Shown: positions 10,861 to 22,979, counted from the first letter of the stretch. The stretch is 64,000 nucleotides of DNA from Laburnicola sp. R22_1 (GCA_014281115.1 JACONQ010000006.1:992001-1056000); one strand, 5' to 3'. Notes: a model not told the origin generated them from the sequence alone. Translations and numbers: made by a program.

Positions 10861-12651
10861 AGCTAGGCTATATAGTTTCGAGCCACATAGGGTTTCGAGC
10901 CACCCCACCAAAACGCGACACCTGCACCAAACACGCGATATCTCTCCACAATGCTACTATAATTGCCATTGAGTACACATAGACTGAAGAGCCGTAGCTG
11001 ATGTAGCTGCTTCAGCTCTCTCTGCAGCTCTCTGCACAGGAGCTCTGCTCTGCTGAGCCTTTGTAGCAGCTGACTGGCGAATAGCAGCTGCTATATTCTT
11101 AACATCTGCAAAGCGTTGATTTGGGTCTATATGAACGCGCTTTCGAGGCCGTTGAGAGCTAGTAGTCTCAAGACAATATTCAAGGCGTCTTTTCTCTGCC
11201 TCTAGCCCTGCTGCTCTAGCATTTGCAGATGCTAGCGCCTTGCCTGCTTTCTGTAGGAGCAGCCGAGTCGTACGACCTGGGTTCTCATAACTCTGGAGCG
11301 CCTGCTGAGCTATATAGAGATCGCGAGGTCCTTGAGGTGTAGAGAGGAAGCTCTGAGTAGGTGATTGAGGTCGCTTCTGGCGTATAGGCGTCGCTGGCCT
11401 TTGAGAGACTTGCGATGAACTGAGTACTTGATTGATGTTGAACGGGCAGAGGCCAGCAGCCTGCCAGCCAGCTCGAATCACACGTTCTGTGAAGCCTTCC
11501 TCTCTGGCTTGATCGTAGCAGGCAATAAAGCGCTCCTTCTTAATAGGCGCTGCGTCATTAAGCGATGCAAGCTCCTGGATCTGACGTCGATAGTTTGACT
11601 TAATAACAGAGAAAGGAGCCAGATCTAGAGGCTGTAGGATATGGGAGGAGTGCGCAGGCAGGTATAGGAGCTGAATTCGATTCTGTTTACAGAGCCATAG
11701 GAACTTAATATTAACATGGCTGCCGTGGCTGTCTAGGATGAGCAGTCGGTGCTGGCTATTAGCTGGTGCTGTCTTTGGGATAAATATGCGCTGTAGCCAC
11801 TCTACGCCAATTGCATTTGACGTCCATCCATTCTCAGAGGTTGTATAGAGCCAGTCTGGTACTGACTCTGGTGAGAACTGGGTAGTCTGTAGGCTCTGGC
11901 CCTTAAAGATGACTGCGCAGCGTAGCTTCCGACCTGATGCTGATACACACTTAATTATAGAGACCTACTCGCGATTCTCTGGAGACTTAATGTAAGCCTT
12001 CTTTTTCTGACTACTAGAGAGTACTCTTGTGTTTGTACATACTCCTAGCGCGACGTCAGTCTTATCCACATTGTACGTATTGCCTGTCTGTATATTAAGG
12101 CGCTGTCGCGTCTGCTTATAGAGCTCTAGGAACGCGCGGAGTTGATCTGGTGTAGCTGCATGAGCTCTCTGAGCATTAATCTTCCTGCCTACTACTGAGG
12201 CAACGCGTGGTTGTCGTCTGAGGAAGTGTGAGGTCTAGAGCTTGCCAACAGACTGATTGTCGCCATTTATACGCAGGATTTGATTCGCCATTTCTTGAGC
12301 GCGAGCGTGGGATGGAGGGCAGGCGCGTGCGTCTTCTTCAAGGATCTATTTAACAAGGAATTCCTCCTGCAGAGGAGTCAGCCGCTGCTGATGCTAATGG
12401 CTGGTGCGGCTATTAGTCGCGCCGCGTATGCGCGCAGAGAGAGTCGGTCGAGGGATGCCGTACGCCTTAGCCGCAGCGCGCTGGCTAGAATACACGCCAG
12501 AATTGAAATCGTTGATAGCTGATTGAATAGCGAACTCACGGGCATTTATATTGAAAAGCGTTGTGGAGAGATATCGCGTGTTTGGTGCAGGTGTCGCGTT
12601 TTGGTGGGGTGGCTCGAAACCCTATGTGGCTCGAAACTATATAGCCTAGCT
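10861..12651 (-). mobile_element. Pogo/Fot1-type DNA transposon with 91-bp perfect terminal repeats
   Basis: The ends 10861-10951 and 12561-12651 are exact inverted copies (start AGCTAGGCTATATAGTTTCG), flanked by TA on both sides (10859-10860, 12652-12653), as expected for Tc1/mariner-superfamily insertion. Each arm contains TTTCGAGCCAC twice. The internal DNA has much higher GC than the surroundings and codes a DDE transposase on the minus strand. Length is 1,791 bp. Confidence 0.9.
10957..12549 (-). pseudogene. Pogo-type DDE transposase, inactivated by RIP-like stops
   Basis: A single minus-strand frame of 531 codons with no frameshift. The likely start at 12549 reads ATA instead of ATG. 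Domains in order: psq-type helix-turn-helix (SSQRAAAKAYGIPRPTLSAR), CENP-B-like DNA-binding region, and DDE catalytic core with NVDKTD, LLILDSHGSH and HILQPLDLAPF. The basic C-terminal tail follows a GWQAAGLCPFN motif. Four internal TAG codons are seen (after TSH, LVK, GKL and NRE), at positions where Trp or Gln is expected; all fit a single C-to-T or G-to-A change. The protein would cut and paste the element, but this copy cannot make it. Intact relatives elsewhere could still mobilise it through its perfect ends. Confidence 0.85.
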
Positions 12652-12689
12652 TACTATTATACTAACTTTCTTTCTCTTTACCCTAATTT

Positions 12690-12800
12690 TATAATAAGTA
12701 ATTAGGCTGGTAAATAGGTATAGGTTGGGTTGGGGTTAGGGTCTTACGTAAGTAGGGTTAGGTTAGGGTTGGGATCTTACGTAATCTAACCCAACCTAAC
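12690..12800 (+). repeat. Telomere-like degenerate repeats with TTACGTAA palindromes (left part)
   Basis: Runs of GGGTTAGG, GGTTGGG and TTAGGGT alternate with CTTACGTAA (near 12750 and 12774), then switch strand to CTAACCCAACCTAAC. The array is interrupted by the Mutator-like element and resumes at 15013. Confidence 0.75.
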
Positions 12801-15012
12801 GGGAATTGATAGGGGGACCACCACTTTTACTAGTGGCACCACCCTGACTAAGCGTCACCATGACTAAGCCGCAGACGCACAATATCGCGCTCCTAACAAT
12901 GCAAATAGAGAATTAATGTACAGAGGCGCAGTTGCTAGATACATTTAAAATAGAATTCTATAGATTAACTAATTAAATTAACGACCCTACCTATGCCCCA
13001 CGGGGCACTGAGTCCTTGTATAACCTTCTATATGGCAATTAGAACAGGTTGGAGGCCTTTTCTTATATCCTTGTGGCAAGCCACTCTCTTGTGATAGTTC
13101 TTCTAATGCCTTAGCTTCTCCAACCTCAAATAATAAAGGACTCCTTTTCTTAGCTTTGCCTTAAGAGGTTAGAAAGGGCGAACAGCGCTGCTTTATAGAT
13201 GTTAAGAGACGAGGTTCTAGGATTAGCCTAAATAAAATAGAATATTAGAATATGTAATAGAATATAGAGAGATTTAGTACCTATATAGAAGAGAAGACTC
13301 TTTAATCCGCCAGAAAGGGTGTATTTCCTTAAGCTCGATAGCCGATTTCGACTCCAATATATCTAAAATTTGATAGGAGTAGGGCAATCCTATTATTCTA
13401 CTAAAAACGTTTGTACATCAGGTTAATAGAGTTGTTCCTGTAGCCCGTTTGACTTTGTTATGCTGCTAAACTAGGAGAATAATAGCGTGCCTTAAGACCC
13501 TGCGAATAATGTTAATAAAAAGCGTCTTACTAGGGAATACAGGAATAAAAATGCGGTTCTAAGCAAGTGCTATAGTAAGAGCATTAAGCTGCCCTTTAAC
13601 ACTCCTCTCTACAAGCTTAAATACTAATAAGATATTAGCTGTAAAATTAGTAATTTAGTGCTTTACAGCAGTATGCGCTCCCTCTACTTATAAGGTTACA
13701 GCATTTCCTAGATATAGCTACTATTAGGACTATGCTACTACAAATTTCTCTTAATGTATAAGCCATGTCTTATTCAAGTAGCGGAATATATACTGCTTGT
13801 CTGCAAGGAACGCCTCTATCTTACTTTTAGCTTGTTTATAGAGCTCCTCTGTATGTGCGGTACAAATCTTAATCTAGCGGCCAAAGAAATTGTTGTATTC
13901 CTTATTTGTTAAGAATTCCTTCTTATAATTTGCTTAGACATTCTTATAAATGTGCTATACACAAAGAAGATGCGGAAACTAAGGGACTTTATTACTAATT
14001 GCGGATAGAAGTGCGGCATCTTAGTCTGTATATAGTATAGGAGGTTTAATAGGCAGCTTAAAAAGCGAAAGAAAAGAGCGTAGAGCCTATAGGTAGCTTT
14101 TAGCTTATTCGTCTTGCATAAAGCAAAATACAATTAAGAAGCTAGCATTTGTTAGAGCGACACTAATAATATAGAGTAAAGGCATACAGTATTAGTTTGT
14201 CTTATAAGTGCAGTTAAGGAGGAAGACCTTATTATATTTGTTAGCAAACTTAATTAACCTTTTATGTGCGAATATAAAACATATTATATGTCTACTACTA
14301 TTACACTATAGTCTATGTTCCTAGTTTCCTTCTTTTAGAAGTTAATCTATAAGGTGTTCTACTAGTAATCTCCCTTCTAATTGCTTAATACGCTTAGCTA
14401 TATATATATTGTAAATATTACGGCAAGTAAAGAGCGCAGAAGGGTTCTTATCTTATAGAATAGCTTTAATAGCTTGCGGTTTAATATTAAGTCTAGATAG
14501 TTAAGTAATTTCTGTCCTTTATTTAGCTGTAAATTTTCGCGTGTGTGAATATGCTACCAAATCGTTAGCCCTATGTGTATATTGCGGGTTCCTTACCTTA
14601 AAATCCTAAGTTCTATCACTACAGCGTGCACCATAAAGCTAAAAAGGATAGCTAATCTGTTGTGTTAAGGTCTTTCTATGCTTAGAACCGTCAGGTACAT
14701 TAATCCGGTCGTAGTATTTCCTACTAAAATCGCAGCCTAATACCACATTCTTGTTCGCGGTTAAGCGTCAAATTGTGAGAATATAGCTATGATTAAGAGC
14801 GAATTGTCGCACAGAAGAAATAAGTGCTTCTCGGTCAGGATAAGTGGATTCAGAAGAAGGTTCTATAATAGTGTTATTTCCAGTGGAGTGTGCAGTGACA
14901 GAAACATAAACAGTTGTTGCTAGGGTGCTATGCGGAGTCTGCGGCTTAGTCATGGTAACGCTTAGTCAGGGTGGTGCCACTAGTAAAAGTGGTGGTCCCC
15001 CTATCAATTCCC
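12801..15012 (-). mobile_element. Mutator-like element (MULE) with 76-bp inverted ends
   Basis: The ends 12801-12876 and 14937-15012 match as inverted repeats with one mismatch (start GGGAATTGATAGGGGGACCA). A 9-bp direct repeat, CAACCTAAC, flanks it exactly (12792-12800 and 15013-15021), the target-site size known for Mutator elements. The 2,212-bp element codes a RIP-ruined MULE transposase on the minus strand. Confidence 0.85.
13250..14953 (-). pseudogene. MULE transposase, RIP-degraded
   Basis: The ATG at 14953 lies inside the right terminal repeat. The minus-strand frame is readable through many TAG/TAA codons. Recognisable stretches in order are an N-terminal region with VVLGCDFSRKYYDRI (FAR1/WRKY-like DNA-binding part of MULEs), then NKVFLLNCTYKTN, MPLLYIISVALTN and FLIVFCFM. 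An ALRSFLSLF segment and a PILYTD acidic motif follow, the usual MULE catalytic block. The C-terminal limit is uncertain because the frame fades toward 13250. Function when intact: excision and reinsertion of the element. This copy is dead. Confidence 0.75.
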
Positions 15013-15300
15013 CAACCTAACCTAACCCTACTTACGTAAGACTCTAACCCTAACCTAACCCTAGGGTACCTATTTAGTCTGTGATAAATAGCTGTTATAA
15101 TTAATTAAAAATATATTTTAAATAATATTAAACTAAGTTAAATTAAGCTAGGGTCTTACGTAATTAGGTTGGATCTTACGTAATTAGGTTAGGTATAGGT
15201 TGGGTTGGGTTTAGAGTCTTATATAATTAACCTAACCTAACCTATACCTATAATCTATGCGACCCCAACCTAACTCTATACCTAACCTAGGTACCCCGAA
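15013..15300 (+). repeat. Telomere-like degenerate repeats (right part)
   Basis: CCTAACCCT and AACCTAACC runs, then GGTTAGG and GGTTGGGTTGGG runs on the other strand. CTTACGTAA is repeated near 15027, 15151 and 15173, with a mutated CTTATATAA near 15210. It continues the array that the MULE split. Confidence 0.75.
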
Positions 15301-15451
15301 CCTATTTACTAGCCTATAAGTAATAACTATAAATATAACTATTATTTACTATTAAGTTATTAGTATAGTAGTAAATTAAATTAGAAAGATCTATACTCTT
15401 AGTAAATAGCTTTAGTGTAGTATAATAGTAATAGTAAAAGTCTATGTAGCG
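15301..15451. other. AT-rich spacer
   Basis: TA-rich sequence between the telomere-like repeats and the next X/Y element. No feature seen. Confidence 0.4.
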
Positions 15452-16925
15452 TTATTTTATCTACCTAGGGGTAGGACGACAAAGGCTTTTATCTTAAATA
15501 ATATAATAAAAATAGCATAGCCCCTTGCTTAGTAATTAAAAAAGGCGTAAAATAAAAGTCTATATTATTTTATATAGTTAAAACTCTAGTTCTTATAATA
15601 AAACTATTTTATAAGCTAGTATATAATAAGTGTAAAAGCTAAATAATTATAAAAGCAAATTTTATATATACTATAACTAGTTAGCTTGCTAAATACCTTT
15701 TTTAACCTTTTTTTTTAGTTTAAGGTTAAAGTAGGTTAAGATAGAAGATTATTATATACTATGTATAGCACCTAATTCTAATTAAAAAGCAACCTTAAAT
15801 ATTTAATAACGCGACAATAGTTTACACTTTAAACTTACTCGCACCTTGCCTACGCCCTATAAGCTTCTAACCTATATAAGGTTTACTTATAGCATACACA
15901 GTACACTTAGCTTATTACTACTACTATTATTAGTTATCTGCGCTCGCGCACTAGATAAGCTAACTTAATAGTAATAATAGCTAAAAGAATCTTATAGATC
16001 TATGCAACGCTCTTACTATACTAGAGCTTATTAATAAAGACCTTATTATCCTCCTTTTACATCCCCTATTAGAGAATTCTAGTACTAGTAAGGAGTAATT
16101 GCGTCTACTAGAGTAGGAATATAGGCTTACTAGTCTTTAAGAACTAGATAAGCTGCCAACCTAGCTAGTATATAAGGATCGCCTTCTAGATAGTTAGGTA
16201 TACTAGGCTCCTATAGATAATTATCTTATAGATAAAACAACCCCTTTTTATTAACATCTTAAAATGCTTTTTTTGTGTATACAACAGTAGGAGGGATATC
16301 TGCTATTATTGTAATATTTTTATTAGAAACCCCTTAGTCGCAAAAAAAAACCATAGATAAAACAAAACTCTAGTATTATTACCTTAGTAGTAGCGGCGCA
16401 AAACTATAGTGTATACTTATTAGCAATAGCAAGTACTTCTTTAGAAATAACGTTAATTCCTAGAAGGATAGTAGGGCGTAGAGAGATAATAATAGGAGAT
16501 TTGTTAAGACTAATCTTAATACGGCAATAGAGTAATAGTGTATCTAGTACGTATTACCCTTATCCTACTACTTACAAGAAATATATCTATTAATATATTA
16601 ACTTATATTATTTGCAACAATTAAGATAGTAGTTTACAATAGTTAAGATAGTAGAGGATAAATAAATAACTTACAGCGTGGCTGCGCTAAAGCCTTTATC
16701 CCTCTTCTAAAGTTCTAACTATAGCCTTTTCTTATAAATTAACTTTGTATATAGAAGCTATGTGCGCTAAGACTACTAAGCTTACTTAGTAGTTTAAACG
16801 CGTTTTTTTTATAATTATCTATTATACACTTTTTTTTAATTACTAAGTAGGGGGCTCTACTTTTTTGTTATATTATTTAAAATAAAAGCCTTTGTCGTTC
16901 TACCCCTAGGTAGTTAATTTAACAA
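15452..16925. mobile_element. Family X/Y element, single-unit copy with inverted X ends
   Basis: The left end is an X copy in plus orientation (TTATTTTATCTACCTAGGGG at 15460); the right end is an X copy reversed (CCCCTAGGTAGTTAATTTAA at about 16905). The Y marker appears reversed at about 15683-15755. The interior matches, in reverse, the unit seen at about 6590-8668, so this is a simpler copy of the same element (about 1.47 kb). A short retroposon sits inside it at 16241. Confidence 0.6.
16241..16352 (+). mobile_element. A-tailed short retroposon (SINE- or truncated LINE-like), copy 1
   Basis: A 112-bp insert ending CCTTAGTCGCAAAAAAAAACC and bounded by perfect 13-bp direct repeats ATAGATAAAACAA (16228-16240 and 16353-16365). 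Its last 70 bases match the insert at 52884-52954. An A-rich 3' end, a variable 5' end and target duplications of about 13 bp are the hallmarks of target-primed reverse transcription. Confidence 0.75.
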
Positions 16926-19593
16926 TATATAATATAACCTACTATTTATAAAGACTACTATAATCTATAATTTCTATACACTACTTAACTTTAATATTTC
17001 TTAACCTTACTATCTATAGTAAAAAGAGTAGTAAGAATAATCTAGATATATCTAATTAATCCTTATTCTCTAATAACTATAGCAGCTTCTACCATATAGT
17101 TTTTTTAAGAATACTGCTTAGATAAGTAAAGTAAATAATAATAAGCTTAATTAGTTTATAAGCTTTTAAAATAACTCTAAGTTTAGCTTCTAGTTTAATA
17201 TTTAAAATACTTCTTAAATAATAACTTAAAGTAATACTACTACTATTTCTATATTTTATAATAATAGTAATACCTTTAAGTAAAAACTAGTAGAATAATA
17301 TAGGCACTAATCTAAATAATTATTACTTCTCTACTCTAGTAGTGCTTTAAAATTTAATAATTCTAAAATAACTATATTACCTATAAAGACAAGCAAGTAT
17401 ACTATACTAGTCTAAGCAGGAGGCTCTGCTTTTTTTATCATGTTATTTGAGATGAAAGCCTTTGTCGTCCTACCCCTAGGTAGATAAAATAATGCCACAC
17501 ACATACTATACTAGTAATTTTAACTATTTTAAATTGCCCTAATTATTATAAAATCTGCTATAGCCTACTTCTAAAGAATACCTTACTCTAAAAATACTTT
17601 AAAAATAACTAAAAATATCTATATAGAAATTAGCACTATTAGCCTTAACAAAGAACAAATATAATATTATATACTTTATAATACTTAAAAACTACACAAT
17701 ACTGTATAAAAAAACCCTATATTCTAGTAGAATTATATAAGTTATTTATCTAACTAATTATTACTTTTATAAACAACTATAGCCTTTTTAAAATATATAA
17801 TAAATAATTTTTATAACTTATAAATACTTATAATTTACTTAAATAAGTAATAATTATAAAAATTTAAAATCTTAAGATCTTATAAGGCAAAATCTAGAAG
17901 TTAAATAGCCTACTTACTATAGCCTATAACTTAGCCTAAATATCTAAGGTAAAGACTAATAAGTATATAAACTACTATAAGATAACTATAGAGAAAATTA
18001 AGAAATACAAGGCTAATATAGTCCTATTATAGGCATATAGTTAAATGTAATAAAAAGTTAATATTTATTATATAGAAATTAGTTATTTTAATAAATAACT
18101 TAAAACTTTTATGTAAAAATTAAGTATAGCTTAGGCTTATATCTTAGAACTAGAGCGCGCATCCTATCTAGCTCTATAAGACAATTTAATTAACTATTAA
18201 TAGTACTTAACTCTTAATCTATTTATTTTCTAAACTATTCTTTTAGTTTAATAAGCTACATTATATAACCCTAATACTAACCTATTTCTTAATTATTAAA
18301 TAAGTCTAGTTATCTATAGTCCTCTATAGCAATTAATATATACTATCTACTTTAAAAACTAATAACTATATTATTCTATGCACTAGTCTATATCTATTAA
18401 GCCTACTTCTAACTATATAGCTAATAATAATTTTTATTAAATAAAAATCCCTAAAATAAATAGCTTTAAAGGTAGTAAAAAACAAAAATTATAAATAATA
18501 TTATAGTAAAGCTATTAACTAAGTTTAAGTTTTACTATATACAATATTATTATAAAATTAATAGTATAAGTGTTTCTAAAATATATATAGTAAGAAAAGA
18601 AATACCTACTAAAAATAGTTAGTAACTATAGTTATTAGTTTATTTCTAATTTCTAAAAAGACTTTATTAATAACTAGATATATACCTTTAGCTTTCTACT
18701 ATACACTACTTTAAGACTAATAGTTAGACTAAAATTACTAATATATTTCTTAAATAGTACCTATACTTATATATTAATTATTAATAAAATAACTAAACTA
18801 TCTTTCTACTTATAGTAGAGTTTATTACTAATAGTTATATTAGTAAGTTAATAACTATTATACTATTTCTAGCTATAAAAAGATATATACTATATAATAG
18901 TACTAAGCTAAAAATAGTATCTAATTTTAAACTAGAATAATATTTACCTATACGTACTTAACTTTATAACTTTCTATATAATAACTTATAATAAATATAA
19001 ACTAAGTAAGCTAAGTATATAAATATCTTATATATACTATTCTTATACTTTATTATTAGTAATTATATTATACTAGACACCTATAATTATATGATAAAAT
19101 AACTAAGCTATAGCCTTAACTTTAAAATTATAGGCCCTTTTATATTATATACTCTATTAATAATAAAGCTTATAAGTTAGACTTACTAGTAGTAATAAGT
19201 TAGCTATATAATATATTTTACCTATAGTTATTTTACTTTTATAATAGTTAACTAATAGATAAATAAATAATAGATAAAGATATACTCTACTTTAATAAGG
19301 ATACTAATAATAACCTAGATTATAAAATTAAAGCTATTCTTTTTAGTTGCTTAAATAAGTATTATAAGAATTCCTATACTAGAAAAAGTTTATTACTATA
19401 GTATAAAATACTCTAGTATAGCTATAAGCCTACTTAAGAGTCTTACTATCTTATTATTAATACTACTAAAAAATATAAAAGTTTTATAAGTTAAACTCTT
19501 ATAAACCTTCTATATACTCCTAGTTTATAAATTTTATTACCTACTAGAAAATTATATTAGTACTTATTATTATAAAGTCTCTTTTATAATATA
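16926..19593. other. RIP-degraded AT-rich DNA
   Basis: Extremely TA-rich with no frame of useful length. One reversed X copy at 17410-17496 is less mutated than its neighbours (GATGAAAGCCTTTGTCGTCC). The rest is presumably decayed transposon sequence, class not recognisable. Confidence 0.45.
17410..17496 (-). repeat. X end, lightly mutated copy
   Basis: Contains GGAGGCTCTGCTTTTTTTAT, GAGATGAAAGCCTTTGTCGT and CCTACCCCTAGGTAG. It is the copy in the AT block closest to the one in gene DNA at 46729, and keeps CpG/CpA sites lost elsewhere. Confidence 0.65.
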
Positions 19594-21457
19594 ACGTAGT
19601 TTACTAGCGAGTAACCCACACTAGTAAGCGCGCCACCTTTGCCAAGACTCCACCAAACTATTTTATTTATTATTAGACTGCGTCGCAACACTACTTAAAA
19701 ATATATACTAAGTTAATGCATCTAATTTAGATTCTTCCTCTTTAACTCCCTAGTAGGTTTATATATTATGTCTAGGTTGCCTATAAATATCACAACGCTG
19801 TTAAGTTAATGGCCCTATTGCAGCGCGACTAGTATCTAATAACTATTTACTCTTCTTCTATCCACTAGCGTCCTTAGGAGTGGCTAGCTAAGATCCCTCT
19901 ACTACTATAAGTGATCCCTAATACTGAATATACCTTCTTTTACGCGATTTTTACCTTATAGTCTCCTTAATTATCTTGCAAAGGCCTACAATTTTATCTA
20001 ACACTAGTACCTAACTATACATTACACTTAGAGCGCCTTTTTCAAGCTTCTTAAGCACCTATATAGTTGAAGTTAGTAATAAATTAAAGTAATCTCTAAT
20101 TCTCTTGCGAATTAGTATTAATTACGCCTTAAATTCGCGTAGGTTACTTAGTGTTTTAGACTCCTAGGTAGTAGGCTCTTTAATAGGCAGACTAGGTGTA
20201 TAGATGCGAATGTTAAGGTGCTGCAACACCTCCTCTGAATTTAATAGGACTAGCCCAGCACTATAAAAACCACCCTTAATTGTCTCTGCAGAGAAAACCT
20301 TCAAAAACGCGATTTTAAAGGCTAGGAGGAACTCGATCTTTGTAATATAGGTTATTAGCCAACGCGCTAAGCCTAAGATCTTAGCACTATATGCCTTCTT
20401 TAGCGGGGAGAAATAGCCCACATCTAATAGCTGCAATAGATGTGACAAATATAGCAGTATATAGAGAGTAATAATCTTATATTTCTTATAGTAATTCTGG
20501 AACTTAATTAAGTTATAGCTCTTATAGCTATTAATAACTAGCAGCTAATAGGTTCCTTTAGCGCGTCTCTTTGTATGCGTATTAAAGTGTTTTAACTACG
20601 CAATACCGAGCTTGTTATTTATCTAGCTATTCTCGCTAACAGCAATTACCTAATCACTAGGAATTAATACGTCTTTGTACTAGGTAGAGATATAACGCTT
20701 ACTAGCATAGATAATAAAGGAAGAGATTGCCTATTTAGTAGTACAGATACCCTAGATTACTGTAATCCACTAGCAATCGCCTGGCTATATTAATTTAGGT
20801 TTCGCACGCCTCTCTAATACTATAACCATAAGCTAAGACCCTATAACCCCTATTAGGAAGCCTAATTTATTAAAGTTGTAGGTATCCTTATCCATAATGC
20901 TGTACTTAACTTTAATGCCCTCTACAAGCTTAAACCACGCGTTTATAACCTTAGAATCTTTCTATTATACCCTCTAGTTGTTATATAACTAAGACTAATG
21001 CGTTTTAACTTTACGTCTGCGCTTAATAAACCTATCTCTCTAGTTAATACTAATAGGTAGCTTTCCTCTCTATAAATGTAGTAAATTAGCCATTGTGCGT
21101 ATTATAAGCTTTGTAGAAGGGAATCCACGCATGTCTAGCTCAATTATACAATTAACAAGCGCCTACTCCTTAAGGAGAGTAAAATTCTTTAATTTAAGTG
21201 GGTTATCGCGTTATGTAGTTGTTCTATTGCGTCTTTAATTAAGCGTTCTGCAATTAACGTTATATAGCCCTACTGCTGCTCGCTCTATAAGATTTAGGTC
21301 TTGTTTAATAGCTCTAATAGTAATAAGTAACTAAGCTTTATTAGATGGCTTAGAAGACATAGTAGATGGTTGTATTATAATAGTATTGTTGGTAATAGTG
21401 GAGTCTTGGCAAAGATGGCGCGCTTACTAGTGTGGGTTACTCGCTAGTAAACTACGT
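19594..21457 (-). mobile_element. Pogo/Fot1-type transposon with zinc-knuckle transposase, copy 1
   Basis: Inverted ends of about 60 bp, beginning ACGTAGTTTACTAGCGAGTA and running to CTTTGCCAAGACTCCAC with one mismatch, flanked by TA (19592-19593, 21458-21459). Length is 1,864 bp. The end motif TTTGCCAAGAC-CCCAC is shared with the elements at 32403 and 63715, so they are one family. Transposase on the minus strand. Confidence 0.85.
19770..21360 (-). pseudogene. Pogo-type transposase with C-terminal zinc knuckle, RIP-degraded
   Basis: The ATG at 21360 opens MSSKPSNKA, soon followed by TAG. A CENP-B-like helix-turn-helix stretch (LVNCIIELDMRGFPSTKLI) follows. The DDE C-terminal part is still open at 20448-20164, with LLQLLDVGYFSPLKKAYS and ITKIEFLLAFKIAF, then IKGGFYSAGLVLLNSEEVL. 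Near 19780 the frame shows a ruined CCHC knuckle (RCDIYRQPRHN). Numerous TAG/TAA codons sit at conserved Trp/Gln sites. It resembles Molly/Fot1-like fungal transposases; the name is by resemblance only. Confidence 0.75.
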
Positions 21458-22114
21458 TATAGATTATTAAATAGATAGGTATAGGTCTAGAGTTATTAAA
21501 AAAGGCAGCCCCTCTAGAAAGTTAATATATATTATAATAGACTTTTGCTAATACTACGTAATAACTTTACTTATACACTAACTTAACTAAATAGTTACCT
21601 AATAGTTTATAATAGCATATAATATTACCTAATAGTTTATAATATTTTAAAATAGTTTATTATACTATAAATAATATTATAGCGTTAAGAGCTACTACTT
21701 AAAAGGAAAGGTAATATTACTAAAGTTACTAGAGTTACTAGAGCTACTAGCCTTAGCGCTTTAGTAACTATATATGGTTAGCGTATAATATGTAATTACA
21801 CGCTATTATAAGTATTTTATATTTAAATTTAACTACTTTTATTTTATCTATAGCTAGATACGTAATATAGGATTAGACTCTTACACTTTTTTTTACCTTT
21901 TTACATTCTTTTTAGTTACTAAGTAGGGGGCTCTGCTTTTTTATTATGTTATTTAAGATAAAAGCCTTTGTTATTCTACTCCTTAGTAGATAATTTAATA
22001 ATATATACTTTTTTAATTACTAAGTAAAAGACTCTACTTATTACTATTATATTATTAAAGATTAAAGCCTTTAGTATTCTACCTCTAGATAGTTAGTTTA
22101 ATACTATATATATA
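21458..22114. other. AT-rich DNA with two reversed X ends
   Basis: X copies in reverse orientation at about 21890-21995 and 22015-22095, adjacent to the copia LTR. No gene. Confidence 0.45.
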
Positions 22115-22413
22115 TATATTTTATCCGTACACTATATAGGCAAGAGCACTTAAGGGTGTTAAGATTTTAATATTGCCACACAATAGCATCACGTGGGGAT
22201 TACGTAATATCCGTGCGCCACGGTCTGTGCGCCGTAGGATCTTCTCCTTTTTATCCGCACCCTCTCTAGAAAAAAGCAATTAATACTAAGTTATTCTATT
22301 ATATTATTTTCTTTTCCTTATACGATTGCCCTGTGCACTCTTCACGCTTACTAGTATAGAGGATTAGAATTCAATGTCTATATAGCTAGCTATAGAGTAC
22401 TTATTTAACACTA
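22115..22413 (+). repeat. Copia 5' LTR
   Basis: Starts near GTACACTATATAGGCAAGAG and ends near GAGTACTTATTTAACA. The same landmarks in the same order occur in the split 3' LTR: AAGGGTGTTAAGATTTTAAT, GTAGGATCTTCTCCTTTTTA, AAAAAGCAATTAATACTAAG. About 295 bp. Boundaries are good to a few bases. Confidence 0.75.
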
Positions 22414-22454
22414 ATTAGTAGTTAACTAACTCTTAACTACAAATTGGCAAGAGT

Positions 22455-22970
22455 GAAGACAGATTGTATAAGTTATTATTAGCTATATAATTTGTTTTAT
22501 ATACTCTATCCTCTATATATAAGAGGATAGCAGACTAAAAACCTTATAAAGTTAGTAAGTAGATGTCGCTACTATATAAAACAAAGGAAGTAATTATATA
22601 AGACATTATTAGCTATACAATTTGTTTTATTATACCCTATCCTTTATACGTAAGAGAATAGCAAATTAAACCTTTATAGAGTTAGTAAGTAGATGTCGCT
22701 ACTATATAAAACAAAGGAAGTAATTATATAAGACATTATTAGCTATACAATTTGTTTTATTATACCCTATCCTTTATACGTAAGAGAATAGCAAATTAAA
22801 CCTTTATAGAGTTAGTAAGTAGATGTTACTACTATATAAAATATAGGAAGCGATTGTATAAGATATATAAAACTTATCCTTATCTATAGGGATAGCAGAT
22901 TAACTCTTTTATTAAGTTAGTAAGTAGATATTACTGCTATATAAGATTTAAGAGGAGATAGTGCACTAAG
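22455..22970 (+). repeat. About 120-bp tandem repeats in the copia leader
   Basis: Four units with landmarks ATTAGCTATACAATTTGTTT, CCTATCCTTTATACGTAAGA and GTTAGTAAGTAGATGTCGCT. The second and third units are almost identical with a period of 120 bp; the first and last are divergent. They lie between the 5' LTR and the gag region. Confidence 0.8.
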
Positions 22971-22979
22971 CATACTACT

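Noticed and set aside
12280..12522. 80-codon plus-strand frame
   Set aside because: Antisense to the helix-turn-helix part of the pogo transposase, which is recognisable on the minus strand.
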